Part shown: piece after piece, positions 25,117-33,180 of the stretch
How the letters are laid out: each line of letters opens with the position of its first letter
Numbering within the stretch: the first letter of the stretch is position 1
DNA from: Arcicella sp034931005
Lineage (GTDB): Bacteria > Bacteroidota > Bacteroidia > Cytophagales > Spirosomataceae
Assembly (NCBI RefSeq): GCF_034931005.1
Contig: NZ_JAYGIN010000005.1
Span: 294,809-358,808, forward strand
Direction: 5' to 3'
DNA: 64,000 bases
Notes under the pieces: model-generated
The model's database searches: none
Told to the model about the DNA's origin: nothing
What the model saw: the letters and a program-made list of their open reading frames with translations, nothing else
Program-made: the position numbers and the translations under genes

Positions 25117-25544
25117 CCTTAATCCGAACCAAAAAGACAGAGTTATCTACCATGTCTCAACTTTTTGTCGATGACAAACACCAATGTTTTACCATCGAAG
25201 ACACCGACCGTGGACTTACGCAAGATATGCCACTGCAGGAAATCAAGAAGCGAAAAGTATTTGGAAAAACTGCCATTCCAGAAGGTCGTTACCAAGTCAA
25301 AATAACCTTCTCAACTCGTTTCAAAAGGCTTTTACCCGAAATTCTAAACGTCCCTGCTTACGAAGGAATCCGTATGCACGTAGGCAATTATCCCAAGGAT
25401 ACTGAAGGGTGCATATTACCAGGAGAATTACCCGCTCAAGACTGTGTTTTGAAATCGAAACCAGCCTTCGATAAACTATTCGATAAATTGACAAAAGTCC
25501 CTCAAGACGAAAAAATATGGATAACCATTACATCTCTCGCATAA
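25107..25544 (+). CDS. DUF5675 family protein (lysis cassette)
   Basis: 145 residues of the DUF5675 type: CFTIEDTDRG near 29-38, KTAIPEGRY near 57, then RMHVGNYPKDTEGCILPGE near 95-112. The H.GN......GC arrangement resembles the His/Cys pair of L,D-transpeptidase-like enzymes, so a peptidoglycan-active role (endolysin or cross-link editing) is plausible. It is followed by a lipoprotein and a holin, as in phage lysis cassettes. The family's reaction is not established to my knowledge. Confidence 0.72.
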   Translation: MELTLIRTKKTELSTMSQLFVDDKHQCFTIEDTDRGLTQDMPLQEIKKRKVFGKTAIPEGRYQVKITFSTRFKRLLPEILNVPAYEGIRMHVGNYPKDTEGCILPGELPAQDCVLKSKPAFDKLFDKLTKVPQDEKIWITITSLA

Positions 25545-25966
25545 GGATTATCATAATCCTTATTGCTCTTATGCTCACGTGGCTATTAAATAGCTGTATG
25601 ACCTATAATAAGGCAAAAGCACGCTATGCCAAAACCAAATTTGATACCGTAGTAGTAACAAAACAAGTGACGGCGACTATCCAAAAAGATTCTGTAAAAT
25701 ATCATTTTGTTGCCGATACCATTCCTTTTTATAAGGAAATTAAACAAGGCAGAGCCAGTATCAAAATTGAATACCGGGATAAAATCGTAAAGGTAAAAGC
25801 CGATTGTGACTCCGCTACTAAAACCGAATACGTAACCCTCAAAGCACCGCAGGAAATCAATACTTGGGGAACAACTCCACTTTTTGAAAGAGGCTTCTTT
25901 GTCCTTTCTGGGCTATTCGCTTTTGCGGTATTTCACATCATAATCATGCACAAAAAACAGAATTAA
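25517..25966 (+). CDS. Membrane lipoprotein, spanin-like candidate
   Basis: 149 residues. An N-terminal hydrophobic segment (11-26) ends in a lipobox-like LLNSC (Cys27), followed by a charged helical periplasmic stretch (28-118) and a C-terminal membrane segment (about 124-143). A lipid anchor at one end and a membrane segment at the other is the plan of a unimolecular spanin, which links the two membranes. It overlaps the DUF5675 gene by 28 bases and lies 1 base from the holin. Spanin assignment is inferred from topology and place. Confidence 0.6.
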   Translation: MDNHYISRIRIIIILIALMLTWLLNSCMTYNKAKARYAKTKFDTVVVTKQVTATIQKDSVKYHFVADTIPFYKEIKQGRASIKIEYRDKIVKVKADCDSATKTEYVTLKAPQEINTWGTTPLFERGFFVLSGLFAFAVFHIIIMHKKQN

Positions 25967-25967
25967 A

Positions 25968-26390
25968 ATGGAAAATATCCTTCAAATATCATTACTCAAG
26001 CAAATCTTTTATGCACCCACTTGGAAGGCAGCTCTTTACATTATTTTAGCAGCTCTCTTTAATTTCATTGCACCCATTGCCGATTTTATCATTTTGCTAA
26101 CCTTCCTTATTATTGCAGATTTTATTACAGGCATTTGGGCGGCTAAAAAACGTAATGAAGCCATCACATCGAGAGGATTCCGAAGCACCTTTCTCAAGGT
26201 CGCCACCTATGCTATTTGTATTGTTTTATTACAATACATCAAAATCCTTATGTTTTCAACACTCAATTTTGATGTTGCCTACGCCGTAACCTTAGCTGCT
26301 ATTATTGTAGAACTAAAATCGCTATTAGAGAATGCTCATACCATCACGGGCGTTGACCTGTGGGCAGTCATTAAGGACAAAATCAAATAA
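25968..26390 (+). CDS. Phage holin (toxin secretion/phage lysis holin family)
   Basis: 140 residues with three hydrophobic segments (about 18-36, 40-56, 73-92) and the family signature LLTFLIIADFITGIWAAKKRNEAITSRGFRSTFLK, in which DFITG and the basic SRGFR turn are conserved. Forms the lesions that let the endolysin reach the wall at the end of infection. It ends the lysis cassette and is followed by a terminator. Confidence 0.85.
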   Translation: MENILQISLLKQIFYAPTWKAALYIILAALFNFIAPIADFIILLTFLIIADFITGIWAAKKRNEAITSRGFRSTFLKVATYAICIVLLQYIKILMFSTLNFDVAYAVTLAAIIVELKSLLENAHTITGVDLWAVIKDKIK

Positions 26391-26412
26391 CTTTAAAATC
26401 CGACTTGTTTAA

Positions 26413-26441
26413 AAGCCTCTTGATATTCGAGAGGTTTTTTT
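26413..26441 (+). terminator. Terminator after the holin gene
   Basis: CCTCT...AGAGG stem with T7 behind it. The following promoter overlaps it. Confidence 0.75.
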
Positions 26442-26450
26442 GTAACTTTC
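26420..26450 (+). promoter_or_regulatory. Promoter overlapping the holin terminator
   Basis: TTG at 26420-26422, 20-base spacer and TAACTTTC at 26443-26450 (one mismatch to TAnnTTTG), 12 bases before the ATG at 26463. It would start the accessory genes with an almost leaderless mRNA. Confidence 0.45.
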
Positions 26451-26462
26451 AAATAAAAAAAG

Positions 26463-26702
26463 ATGACACAAATAATAACTCCAGAACTCAAAAAAATACT
26501 TTTTGACATTTCGACAAAATGCCAACTAACTGAAATTCAAGCCGCTGAAATACTTAATGATATTGGTGAATTACCAAATCCATCTCAACACGTCATCGAC
26601 GTTATGATTGAGAAAAGTAACCTTGGTCATTCATTTGATAAAACAAAAGCTTTAGTTGAATATAGCATTTATCCATTACCACAAATAAATAAACATGATT
26701 AG
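26463..26702 (+). CDS. Small accessory protein (79 aa)
   Basis: 79 residues, helical, no membrane segment; overlaps the next gene by 8 bases. Part of a three-gene plus-strand accessory group between lysis and tail genes. Unrecognised. Confidence 0.5.
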   Translation: MTQIITPELKKILFDISTKCQLTEIQAAEILNDIGELPNPSQHVIDVMIEKSNLGHSFDKTKALVEYSIYPLPQINKHD

Positions 26703-26934
26703 AATATTTGCAAAACTAAATAGCACCGAACGAGTAGCTAAGTATATCCGTAATAGAGAAGATATTCGTAATTATATGGGTATTTTAAACAGAAATGAAC
26801 CAGGTTCTGACTGGGTTTACGTAGCTGATTTAGATTTTGACGAAGCAATTAAATTTGATTGTGAATACAAATACCAAGGTTTTACAGGGAATGAAGAAAC
26901 CAGATATAACCAAGGAGCAGTAGTAAAACTATAA
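26695..26934 (+). CDS. Small accessory protein (79 aa)
   Basis: 79 residues with an N-terminal basic helix (LNSTERVAKYIRNREDIRNYMGI) and an acidic, aromatic C-terminal half. It overlaps the gene before it. Unrecognised; could be an anti-host protein given its phage accessory position. Confidence 0.5.
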   Translation: MIRIFAKLNSTERVAKYIRNREDIRNYMGILNRNEPGSDWVYVADLDFDEAIKFDCEYKYQGFTGNEETRYNQGAVVKL

Positions 26935-26938
26935 TGAT

Positions 26939-27130
26939 ATGGCAAAATGCAATGAACTAAGCAATCTGACAGAAATACGACTCAGGGGCAGAGCCTGCGG
27001 ATTACACAAACAAATGCTTACAGAGATTACCAAATTAAAAGAAGAGGGTTGTAAAGTTGTAGTGGTAACAAGTAATCCTAAACTTTTTAAAGGTGATAAC
27101 CTTGATAATTTTGAACTATTCGTACCCTGA
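26939..27130 (+). CDS. Small accessory protein (63 aa)
   Basis: 63 residues ending EEGCKVVVVTSNPKLFKGDNLDNFELFVP, one beta-alpha unit. It ends 4 bases before the stop of a gene on the opposite strand, and its terminator lies inside that gene. Unrecognised. Confidence 0.48.
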   Translation: MAKCNELSNLTEIRLRGRACGLHKQMLTEITKLKEEGCKVVVVTSNPKLFKGDNLDNFELFVP

Positions 27131-27134
27131 TGGT

Positions 27135-27407
27135 TCAAATAAAATAAATGAAGCTACTCTGACTGAGTAGCTTTTTTCGTTTTGGAAGTACAGGTATTGC
27201 CGATTCCCAATCATTGTAATCAAATTCTAATTTCGTTCCAAAACAAATACCTATTTGTACGTTAGGCGAAACCCTTTTCACCTCCAAACCATTAAATTTC
27301 AAAATTCTCATGCTACAAATCTCAGGAGCTTGAAATATATCCCCTTCTTTAAAGCTACACTTATCTGGACTTACAGATAGATGTATTTCATTATAATTAC
27401 TTGTCAT
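27135..27407 (-). CDS. Minus-strand accessory protein in the late operon (90 aa)
   Basis: 90 residues, beta-rich, soluble (DKCSFKEGDIFQAPEICSMRILKFNG...). It stands against the direction of the surrounding late genes together with the next entry, the usual sign of a separately expressed moron. Family not recognised. Confidence 0.5.
   Translation of the reverse strand: MTSNYNEIHLSVSPDKCSFKEGDIFQAPEICSMRILKFNGLEVKRVSPNVQIGICFGTKLEFDYNDWESAIPVLPKRKKLLSQSSFIYFI
27151..27176 (+). terminator. Plus-strand terminator inside the 3' end of a minus-strand gene
   Basis: Stem AAGCTACTC with GAGTAGCTT, loop TGACT, then T-run. It ends the three-gene accessory group while overlapping the last codons of the convergent gene. 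Confidence 0.8.
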
Positions 27408-27420
27408 CGTCAGTCTAATT

Positions 27421-27825
27421 TCATAAATATCTCATCAAATCATTTTGCATTTCTTTTAAAGCAAGAGCTTTAAAACTGTATTCGAGCGATTTTTTCTCAT
27501 CAGCACTACCAAGCTTTAGAGCTGTTTCATAAAACAAATTATATTTTTCGCTAATTCTATGGATACACTCAAGTAAAGTTGGTTCATCCATAATTTTTTC
27601 TTTCTCTATTTTAGCTTCTTGCTGATGGTCAATCAGTTTCTGCATAAACAATAAATCACATTGATACTCAATGGCAGGATTGAAATCAAAAAAATAGAAT
27701 CTTCCAATACCATCAACACCAACACTAAAATTCCCTCCAATTCCTTTATAAGTCCATCTTACAATAGCCCTTTCATCTTTAACAAAACCTTGTTCTATCA
27801 AAAATTCCTTCGTTAACCTTTCCAT
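27421..27825 (-). CDS. Minus-strand accessory protein (134 aa)
   Basis: 134 residues from the ATG at 27825 (a TTG at 27831 is the alternative). Beta-rich N-terminal half and helical C-terminal half. A TACCTTTG -7-like element lies at 27829-27836, immediately before the ATG, so the mRNA could be leaderless, although no TTG element is placed well. Thirteen bases upstream of the 90-aa gene. Probably a lysogenically expressed moron; family not recognised. Confidence 0.5.
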   Translation of the reverse strand: MERLTKEFLIEQGFVKDERAIVRWTYKGIGGNFSVGVDGIGRFYFFDFNPAIEYQCDLLFMQKLIDHQQEAKIEKEKIMDEPTLLECIHRISEKYNLFYETALKLGSADEKKSLEYSFKALALKEMQNDLMRYL

Positions 27826-27882
27826 ACCCAAAGGTACAAATTTGTCCTTTATTCTGCCCTCCTATCCTCACAAATTCGTAGC

Positions 27883-28278
27883 ATGAGAAGCTACGAAAAA
27901 TCAAATATCATTGAATTTCTTAACGATTGGATTACCTCAACCGAAAGAATTGTGGGTGCTGCACTCAAACGTAACCGTGTCAAGTTTTCTGACAATACTA
28001 CTCCCAACATCCGTATCCGTATCATTGAACAACTCCAAGGCAATGTTTCCCTTGAATTCTACTTCCGTGATGCCCTTCGTTTCGTCGATATGGGAGCAGG
28101 AAAAGGCTACCACAAAGGCAAAAAATTAGGTCGAACTACCATCAATACCATCTTTCGCAAGAAAAAGAAAGTCCTCAACAAACCGCTATACTCTCGCCTT
28201 GCACGCTTGCAAGAAGGCATTTTAATTTCTCTTATCGAAGAATTCACAACAGAATTAATTACCCAAAATGGCAATTAA
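27883..28278 (+). CDS. Hypothetical tail protein before the tape measure
   Basis: 131 residues, very basic (KGYHKGKKLGRTTINTIFRKKKKVLNK), overlapping the tape measure gene by 11 bases. Position and coupling suggest a tail assembly protein or chaperone. No slippery frameshift partner, as found in many tail chaperones, was seen. Confidence 0.6.
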   Translation: MRSYEKSNIIEFLNDWITSTERIVGAALKRNRVKFSDNTTPNIRIRIIEQLQGNVSLEFYFRDALRFVDMGAGKGYHKGKKLGRTTINTIFRKKKKVLNKPLYSRLARLQEGILISLIEEFTTELITQNGN

Positions 28279-31200
28279 AACCGAACGCTTACAACTCCGT
28301 GTTGATATAGACACTGCCGAAGGTGTACGTAACCTTACTACACTTCAAGAAAAATACGACCTCCTTATCCAAAAAAATAAAGAGGCAAAAGGTGATGAAA
28401 AATCAACATTCGCCAAAGAAGCGTTAGAAGCAAAAGCAGCTCTTGACAAAGAACGTGAATCATTAGGTTTAGTAGGCTTAACACTCAAAGAGTTAAAACA
28501 ACTTCAACGAGAATTAAACTCCGAAAAAAACCGCTATAATGAAGGTACAGACCAATATAATAAGGCAAATACAAACCTTAATATTGTCAAAACTCGTATC
28601 AAAGAACTGAGCTCTGCCCAACATTCTTACAATCAAGAATTACTACAAACAGTCAAAACACAAGGTGTAGAAGCTATTTCACTAACGCACCTGAAAGAAT
28701 ACTATCAACTATTACAAAAAGAAATCCGAGACACCTCCGATTTTGAGAGCGAAGCCAACAAAAAACGCATTGCTGATTCGCAGAATATTGCTCAAATGAT
28801 TGCCAAAAAAGACGGTCAAATTTCTGGTACAACCTCATTTTTTGGGCAAATCAAACAACAATTACCCTCAGCCGTTGCAGGAGCATTCGGAGGAATGTTC
28901 GTAGGTTTGGCAGGCATGGCTTCCGAAGCAATCATCGGTGCGTTTTCTTCAGCCGTTGATTCTATCAAAAAGCGAGCAAGAGACATTACCGATATTGAAG
29001 TATCTCTCAATACCACACGTGAAGCAGCTACCAAAATCAAAGGCGAACTAAATGATATTAAAACCGAATCATCGGTTGACGAACTCAAAAAGTTAGTCGT
29101 CGTCGCTGGAGACTTAAACGTTGCCGAAAATGATATTAAATCATTTGTCATAGAAGCAGACAAAGTAGGAATGGTATTAGGCCCAGATTTTGGCGGAAAC
29201 GTTGAAGAAGCTATCACCATGATTGCCAAATTGAAAGGCGAATTCAGAGATACCCGTGACCTTAATTATTCTGAATCTCTCGCCAAAATTGGCTCAACCC
29301 TCAAACAATTAAACCTTGATGGTCCCGCCAGTACACAAGGAATTACCGACTTTCTAAAACGAGTTGGGGCAATTCCTGATTCTATCAAACCAACACTTCC
29401 ACAGTTAGCAGCGTTCGGAGCAGTCTTTGAAGAAGCTAACCTTTCTGCTGAAATCGCAGGTTCTGGATTCTCAAAAATCCTTACAGTAGCGGCTAATAAT
29501 GCAGCTCTTTTTGGCAAGCAAATGGGCATGACCAAAAAGGAAATCGAAGCTTTAATCAATACCGACCCTAATAGTTTTGTTATCAAATTCGCCCAATCGC
29601 TCAAAGGATTATCGGGTACAGATACCGCCAAAACCCTAAAAGGCGTAAAATTAGAGTCTGACGAAGTATTAAAAGTAGTCGGTATTTTGACGGATAATAT
29701 TGACAAACTTACTCAAAAACAGCAAGTTGCCAACCAAACTTTTGAAGACGGAGCCGTTACCACCGAAATTTTCAATAAATATCTCAATGACGAAGCCGGG
29801 CAAATCTCTCAAATTGGCAAAGCATGGTCAAGAGTGGGTGCAAGTATCGTAAACACCTTAGCAAAAATCTCAGGTCCTACTATTCTATGGCTTGCCAACA
29901 TGACCGAAAAAGGAAAGTCTGCCGAAGAAACTTTCTTTGAGCAAGAAAAAAAATCGGCAAAACTTGAAAAAACCTTAGCTCCCTTAGTCACTCGTTATCA
30001 ACAACTTTCAAAAGACGGAAATCTATCTGCTGAAGCTCACCGAGAACTTAATAATGTAATAGGGCAATTAGGGGGAATAGTGCCGGGGGCAATTACCGCA
30101 ATGGACAGTTTAGGACGTGCCACAAAGGTAAACTTAGGGATGATAAATGATTTCTTAGACAAGAACAGAGAGTTAGCAAAATCAACAAAAAACTCCGCTA
30201 TCAGCCAAAAGAACGCTCAAAATAATGCTCTCGGAGGCGAAAAGAAAAAAATATTAAAGGAAGTAAGTGATGGTTATAGCTATGATTATAATAACTTATT
30301 TGCTTTCCGAGAAAAGAAAATATTGAATGAAGAAGCCATTTTAAAACGCCAAAACCGCCTAATTGAAATTAATAATACGCTTCTCGCAAACAAAAAACGA
30401 GTAAAAGAATATAGTGAGGATACACCCGTAAATCAACCTACCACAAAAACAGATACTTCCGATAACGAAGCTAAATTTTCGGATAAACCTAAAGGAAAGG
30501 GCAAAGGTAACGGCGATGCCGAAAAACGCAAACGTGAAGCCGAAGCACGTGCAAAATTCTTGCAAGAATCTCAACGACAAATTGCAGAACTCCAAGCAAA
30601 AATAACTTTTGAGGAGTTACAGGCTATTTCTGACGATGAACAAAAGCGAATTAACCTCGTCAATAAAAATGCTGAAGATGAGCTAATCCGAATTGAAACG
30701 CAGTTCAAAAATCAGAAAGGCATCGTTCTCAAAGAATCTGAACTTTCACAAGAGCAGAAAGACCTTATCCATCGTGAACGTCTGCAAATCGAGAGAAAGC
30801 AAGAAGATGAGGTATTAGCTATTTATGACGAATTCGACAAAAAACGTCAGGCTCAAATCCTCGAACAAACCAATCGTGCCATCCAGCTTGTTCAAGACGC
30901 TAACGCAAAACAGCTTCAAAACAAACTCAAAACAGCTCAAAAAAAAGGTACAGATACCGACATTTACAATGCTCAAGAAGCTATCATTTTCAACAATCAG
31001 GAAATTGCACTCGCCAACCTGAAAATTAAAAATGATAAGGAAAAAGAGTCATTAAAAGATAATAAAGAAGCCCTAAAATTATTAGAACAAAATTACGGAA
31101 AAGAGAAATCCGCAATCATTGCTCAGTATTTGGGCGATTGGGAATCATTAGTAAACGACTATATCCATAAGGATATTGAACGTGCTAAAAAGGCAAATAT

Positions 31201-32257
31201 TGATAAACTCCGTCTCGATGTATCCGAAGCAGAGCTAAACAATAAGAACCCGAACGATGCCAAAATTGCCCTGCTCAATGCAGAAATGCAATCAGAACTT
31301 TCAGCCTCAAACCTTACTGAAGCTGAAAAAACAAACATCGTTCGTCGATACGCTCAGGAGCGTCAGAAGATTCAACAAGATTCTACGCTTGCCACCACCC
31401 AAGAAGCCATTGCCGTTTTTTCGCAAGCATATTCGACCGTTAGTAATGCCTTTCGTCAAAACATTGCCAACCGCACACAAGACGAGCAAGAGCATTACGA
31501 CAAAGGAATCCGTAACCTCGAATCTCAAAAAGATGCAGGTATTCTCACAAGCCGTCAACTTACCAAGGCAAAGAAAATTGCCGACAAAGAACATGACGAC
31601 GCTCAGCGAAAATTAAAGCGTGAACAATTCCAGCTTGACAAAGATGCCAACATTGTGCAAGCAACCATTAATGGTGTACAAGCCGTGATGAAAGGTTATG
31701 CCCAAACGGGACCAATTGGCGGAGCTTTGTTAGCTGCTATTATGGGAGGAATCACATTAGCCGAAATCGCTATTATTTCCTCACAAAAACCACCATCTTA
31801 TTTCGACGGTGGAGCTATGCCAAGCTATTTCAATAACCCCGTCGATAACCAGGGCGGTGGAACTATCATTGCTCACCCAGACGAATACATGATTCCAAAA
31901 TTCATCCGTATGTCGCCAGCATGGGCAAATATAGAACCGTTGGTAGAACACGCACGTGTTACCAAACAAGTGCCTCAATCCTTCCAAAATGCAGAACCGT
32001 TCTATAACGGAGGGGCTATTTTTAGTAAGCCGATTACAAATCAAAGCAATTCAAATTCTATGGACGAATTCTTTGATAAGTTAGACCAACGTTTTGAGAA
32101 AATGGCAAACGATTTTGAGGATAAAATGAAAACGCCAATCACGGCTCACGCCAACATCGGGCAAGAAGAAATCTATAAGTTTGAACAGGAAAAAGGCAAA
32201 ATGAACGATACCGTCAACAGTGCTTACGCAAGCACCAAAACCTCACTAATCAAATGA
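28268..32257 (+). CDS. Tail tape measure protein
   Basis: 1329 residues, predominantly coiled coil, with one hydrophobic region (about 203-232: AVAGAFGGMFVGLAGMASEAIIGAF) and a second Gly/Ala-rich one near residue 1140-1170. A central low-complexity Lys/Gly stretch (about 735-755) splits it. The length sets a tail of roughly 200 nm by the usual 0.15 nm per residue rule. No lysozyme or peptidase domain noticed. The presence of a long tape measure without sheath genes favours siphovirus morphology. Confidence 0.88.
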   Translation: MAIKTERLQLRVDIDTAEGVRNLTTLQEKYDLLIQKNKEAKGDEKSTFAKEALEAKAALDKERESLGLVGLTLKELKQLQRELNSEKNRYNEGTDQYNKANTNLNIVKTRIKELSSAQHSYNQELLQTVKTQGVEAISLTHLKEYYQLLQKEIRDTSDFESEANKKRIADSQNIAQMIAKKDGQISGTTSFFGQIKQQLPSAVAGAFGGMFVGLAGMASEAIIGAFSSAVDSIKKRARDITDIEVSLNTTREAATKIKGELNDIKTESSVDELKKLVVVAGDLNVAENDIKSFVIEADKVGMVLGPDFGGNVEEAITMIAKLKGEFRDTRDLNYSESLAKIGSTLKQLNLDGPASTQGITDFLKRVGAIPDSIKPTLPQLAAFGAVFEEANLSAEIAGSGFSKILTVAANNAALFGKQMGMTKKEIEALINTDPNSFVIKFAQSLKGLSGTDTAKTLKGVKLESDEVLKVVGILTDNIDKLTQKQQVANQTFEDGAVTTEIFNKYLNDEAGQISQIGKAWSRVGASIVNTLAKISGPTILWLANMTEKGKSAEETFFEQEKKSAKLEKTLAPLVTRYQQLSKDGNLSAEAHRELNNVIGQLGGIVPGAITAMDSLGRATKVNLGMINDFLDKNRELAKSTKNSAISQKNAQNNALGGEKKKILKEVSDGYSYDYNNLFAFREKKILNEEAILKRQNRLIEINNTLLANKKRVKEYSEDTPVNQPTTKTDTSDNEAKFSDKPKGKGKGNGDAEKRKREAEARAKFLQESQRQIAELQAKITFEELQAISDDEQKRINLVNKNAEDELIRIETQFKNQKGIVLKESELSQEQKDLIHRERLQIERKQEDEVLAIYDEFDKKRQAQILEQTNRAIQLVQDANAKQLQNKLKTAQKKGTDTDIYNAQEAIIFNNQEIALANLKIKNDKEKESLKDNKEALKLLEQNYGKEKSAIIAQYLGDWESLVNDYIHKDIERAKKANIDKLRLDVSEAELNNKNPNDAKIALLNAEMQSELSASNLTEAEKTNIVRRYAQERQKIQQDSTLATTQEAIAVFSQAYSTVSNAFRQNIANRTQDEQEHYDKGIRNLESQKDAGILTSRQLTKAKKIADKEHDDAQRKLKREQFQLDKDANIVQATINGVQAVMKGYAQTGPIGGALLAAIMGGITLAEIAIISSQKPPSYFDGGAMPSYFNNPVDNQGGGTIIAHPDEYMIPKFIRMSPAWANIEPLVEHARVTKQVPQSFQNAEPFYNGGAIFSKPITNQSNSNSMDEFFDKLDQRFEKMANDFEDKMKTPITAHANIGQEEIYKFEQEKGKMNDTVNSAYASTKTSLIK

Positions 32258-33180
32258 TTTACCAAGGCAATATTAAACCGCTTATAATAACAAGCACCGC
32301 CACCATTCCAACTATCGCCAGCGTATTGGTTGATGATATAGAAGTGGGTAAACTCACAGGTTTTCCCATCAACGGCAAAATAACCTATTACCTCGAAAGC
32401 CTTTTGCTTTCATTAAAATTGCAAGAACAAACCCCCGATTTTGAAACCAAAGTACGGGCGGTCAATTTCAATAAGGAGGTTAAAATAATCGTTGATAACC
32501 AAATCATCACCGATACCTTATTGGGCGGTGTTGATATTCCGCATACCCAACGGCTCACCAACAACCCAAAAAGAGCTGCATTAGACCACCCCTATCAGGT
32601 AGTTTATTACCTCAATAAGCCAATTTTTGGCAAACTGTACGCCTCCGTCAATGGTGGAGCATATACCGAAATTGACCACGTAAAATCAGTGGCAAACCGT
32701 CACCTTATCATTAATTATCACAAATACTACGAAGAACTCAACCTTCAGGAGTATGACAAAGTAATATTTCATTTTGGTGATTTCCGAGAAGTCATCAACC
32801 TTAACGCCTACTATACCGATACGCCTTTTATTCTCACGATGAGAAATAAATATGGCTTTTGGGATTGTTTCAAATTTTATGGTAATCAAGAAAACCATTT
32901 TGATTTTGCCCAAACCGTCATCGAGAACATGACCGAATCTGTACCCGTCTATAACGAAATTACCGAAAAAGTAATCATCGAATCAGGTCTATTAGAAGGA
33001 AATGAACGATACATCATTGCCGAAAACCTAAGTTTCTTGGATACCTACGAGTACCGAAATGGTCAATTTTTCAGGCTTATCAATACCCAAAAGTCTATCG
33101 TTGCTCGTAAACTAAAAGATACGCAAGACACCCACAAACTCGAATTTCAATACGCCAACATCAAACGAGTAACCCGATGA
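32254..33180 (+). CDS. Distal tail/baseplate hub-like protein
   Basis: 308 residues, beta-rich, no membrane segment. It overlaps both the tape measure gene and the next gene by 4 bases. In siphophages the two genes after the tape measure encode the distal tail and tail-associated hub proteins, and this fits the first. Assigned by order; no motif was recognised. Confidence 0.6.
   Translation: MIYQGNIKPLIITSTATIPTIASVLVDDIEVGKLTGFPINGKITYYLESLLLSLKLQEQTPDFETKVRAVNFNKEVKIIVDNQIITDTLLGGVDIPHTQRLTNNPKRAALDHPYQVVYYLNKPIFGKLYASVNGGAYTEIDHVKSVANRHLIINYHKYYEELNLQEYDKVIFHFGDFREVINLNAYYTDTPFILTMRNKYGFWDCFKFYGNQENHFDFAQTVIENMTESVPVYNEITEKVIIESGLLEGNERYIIAENLSFLDTYEYRNGQFFRLINTQKSIVARKLKDTQDTHKLEFQYANIKRVTR

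Noticed and set aside
31257..31616. Plus-strand ORF of 119 codons within the tape measure gene
   Set aside because: Second frame of a long coiled-coil gene; no ribosome site and low-complexity content.
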